Below, one piece after another: positions 19,970 to 22,313 of a DNA stretch of 22,313 nucleotides. The position numbers and the translations under genes are program-made. The notes under the pieces are model-generated. The model had not been told where the DNA came from and ran no database searches. It saw only the letters and a program-made list of their open reading frames with translations. Source of the DNA: Conidiobolus incongruus B7586 (Eukaryota > Entomophthoromycota > Entomophthoromycetes > Entomophthorales > Conidiobolaceae); contig JNEM01013832.1 in the NCBI GenBank assembly GCA_000697335.1, forward strand, positions 1 to 22,313. The letters run 5' to 3'. Every line of letters begins with the position of its first letter. Positions within the stretch are counted from its first letter, which is position 1.

Positions 19970-22313
19970 AGCTCTATAATATAATAATAACAATCTATTA
20001 TCAATAGCTTTTTGCCCTACTTTTGGCAATCTTCTAATATCTAAAGAATTTCTATTTTTTATCCTAAGAAGTTTTAAATTTCATAAATAATAAAGCATTT
20101 TGAAAAATATTCTGTTTAAATAAATAATATCAAAAATTAGTAAGTTAATTTATTCCATTTTTCCTCTTCTCTATTAATAATAATATATGATAAATTTAAT
20201 AAATCCTAAGATACTATATATATATATATATAATATTATTATTATAATTTTTAATTAATATTATTCAATTAGTATATTATACTCTTTGTAAATTAATTTA
20301 TCTATCAGATAAAAATAAACTATTATATTTTTCATTATCTTTTGGGTACTTTGAATTTTTTTATAATTTCAAATATTTTTATTAGTTGTTTTATCTTTTA
20401 TATTGGTTAATTATAAGTTATCTTTAATATAATAATTATAACGTAATAAAATCTTTTTACTATTATAATTTAATTCTTTGTATTTAAATAATAAAAGAGG
20501 ATTTTAAATATATACATCATATAATAGAGTAAATATTAGTCATTTTTTAATATAATTAAAATAAGAGTATGGTTATTAGGTTAAGATTTTTAAAAAAAAA
20601 AGAATGGTCTTAATTATTCTAGCAATAATTCCTTGCTTAATATAGTTTATTTATATAGAGGCTGAATCCCTTTTATATCAAGCATTATAAATATAATATG
20701 TTAATATTTAAAATTATTTTTTTCTTTAAATAATACCTTTTATTTATTTTGTTTTTTAAAAACATAATTTTAACTAATCTAAAAAATTATATGAATATAA
20801 AAAATTAATAAAGTTTTGTGAAAAACTATCATTGATACAAGAAACTTAAAAATGATAAAATTTTATTTTTTATATTAATAAATAAATATTATTTTAGTAA
20901 AAAAGTTTAAAAGGTAATTAGTAACAAGTTTTAATTCAAATAAATCATTTATCTATTACCTTGAATTTGAAATAATGGGAAATTTTTTAATTTCTAATTT
21001 TCCAAACATATTATTAATTTGAAATAAGTAAATATATACAAAGTTAATAAGAAATTTTATACTCTTAATATATATATAATATATTTTTCATTAAAAAATT
21101 TACTTTTTAAAATTGGTTGTTTAATTTATTTATATATAAACCAAATAATAATCATCAAAAGTTTTTTAATTTAGTATTAATAAAATTTAACCATAAGCCC
21201 TTTAAAATTATTTAAAATTTACAAGCAACTTCTAATAATAAAGCATTATCTAAATTAATAATTTATTACTGGGTAAATTACTTTAAAGTTAAATAAGAAA
21301 TTATTTAAAACTTGCTAAAATCTAAAAGACTAGCTTTAACTATCACTCTTTCAATTGTTAATAGAATGAAAAAATATATTTAAAAATATCTTTTTATTTT
21401 AGTTAAAAAATTATCTAAGTACTTTAATATCAGTTTTATAAATATTTTATATCAATTAAAGTTTAAACTCAAATTAATAAATAAAAATATAAAATAGGTA
21501 TTTTATAATTTAACTAAAATTTAAAAAAAAGCTAAAATAATTATTATTAAATAAAACATATTAAAATATTACTAGAAGCTTAAACTTTTATAATAAATAA
21601 TCACAATTGATGAATCTTATATCTTTATTAATAATTTTTTACTAAAACATAAATAAAAATGGTAGATTAAACTAAATTAACCTTTTTTACAAATCCATTT
21701 AAATAAGTATTTTGTTAATAAATGAATATTAATCATTGTAAAGGATTATAATAATATATGTTATTTTTATTTAGTTCCCAAAAGATATTCAACTAATATT
21801 AAACTTTATATTACTTTTTTAAATAAAAGTATTTCCAATTAATATTCTTAATATAATTTAAAAAACCTATTATTTTGTATAATAATTATAAAATATATAA
21901 ATTTAAAATTATAAAAAACTTTCTAATTAAAAATAACTAGAAAGAACTACCTTATCTAATATACTCTTTAGATTATAAACTATATGATTATAATTGCTTT
22001 AGGTAATTAAAAAACTAGTTTATAGAATAATATATTTAAAGGAAAATTTAATTAGATTGTGAAATATTAAATTTCAGTCTTTAATAAAAAGAAATATTTT
22101 TTAGGTATTAGAAGTTTGTTAAAACTATAGCAAAAAGTAATTAATAATAAAAGAAAGTATTATATTTATATTATATATCTATTTTTATATATCATATATT
22201 AAAAATATTTATTTATCTTTAATTATAAAAAATTCCTATTATTTAAAATATAAAGTAAAAATTTATTATTCTTTTTTCTAAATATATAATTAAAATTTGA
22301 ATTAAATATAATA
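19970..22313. other. CA/TG-poor, very A+T-rich tract without genes
   Basis: Sampled 60-base rows here hold about 3 CA+TG dinucleotides, against about 7 in sampled rows at 12-13 kb and 17.5 kb; remaining C is mostly in CT or CC. That is the direction expected from C-to-T mutation in CpA, as in fungal repeat-induced point mutation, but could also be a compositional domain. A short AT tract lies at 20215-20232. No gene or recognisable element was found; an old eroded mobile element is possible. Confidence 0.4.

Overview
This 22.3 kb window is eukaryotic nuclear DNA of extreme A+T content: the flanks are roughly 80-87% A+T by eye, while the genes are near 50% G+C. It carries a nuclear-type tRNA-Ile(AAT) gene with a Pol III terminator, TATA-box promoters, AATAAA signals just after stop codons, and a solo LTR. 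The organism could be an A+T-rich fungus (tRNA-directed LTR insertion and compact intronless genes would suit one) or another microbial eukaryote. I cannot fix the lineage from sequence alone.

Layout. Five paralogous, intronless, glutamine-rich protein genes fill 1-15.5 kb. Two are on the minus strand (copy 1, cut by the window edge, 1-516; copy 2, 2092-2799). Three are on the plus strand (copy 3, 7048-7860 plus a displaced tail to 8303; copy 4, 10200-10892; copy 5, 14801-15493). The two sets diverge from a 4.2 kb A+T-rich spacer. Then come the tRNA-Ile gene (15979-16052, minus) and, 10 bp upstream of it, a 534-bp solo LTR (16063-16596) with a perfect 5-bp target-site duplication. The last 5.7 kb has no gene I can support. 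It contains one patch of raised G+C (about 18550-19030), a 10-bp-arm inverted repeat, AT microsatellites and a CA/TG-poor stretch (from about 19970).

How the genes work together. The five proteins lack cysteine, have no methionine except the initiator, and are about 21% Gln. They have four helical segments, each starting with an Asn-Pro cap, a Gly/Phe/Tyr/Asn-rich tail, and the same motif SPIFGQxTP at both ends. I recognise no known family. Every copy has the same composite upstream module: a CRE-like TGATGACGT, a 5-7 bp spacer, CAAAGCCACC, then TATAAA 9-11 bp further on and the ATG 68-73 bp after the TATA box. Flanks are unrelated between copies, yet the coding regions of copies 4 and 5 are about 99% identical, so the family looks homogenised by gene conversion. 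The picture is a co-regulated, highly expressed multigene family, perhaps structural or self-assembling. That function is inference.
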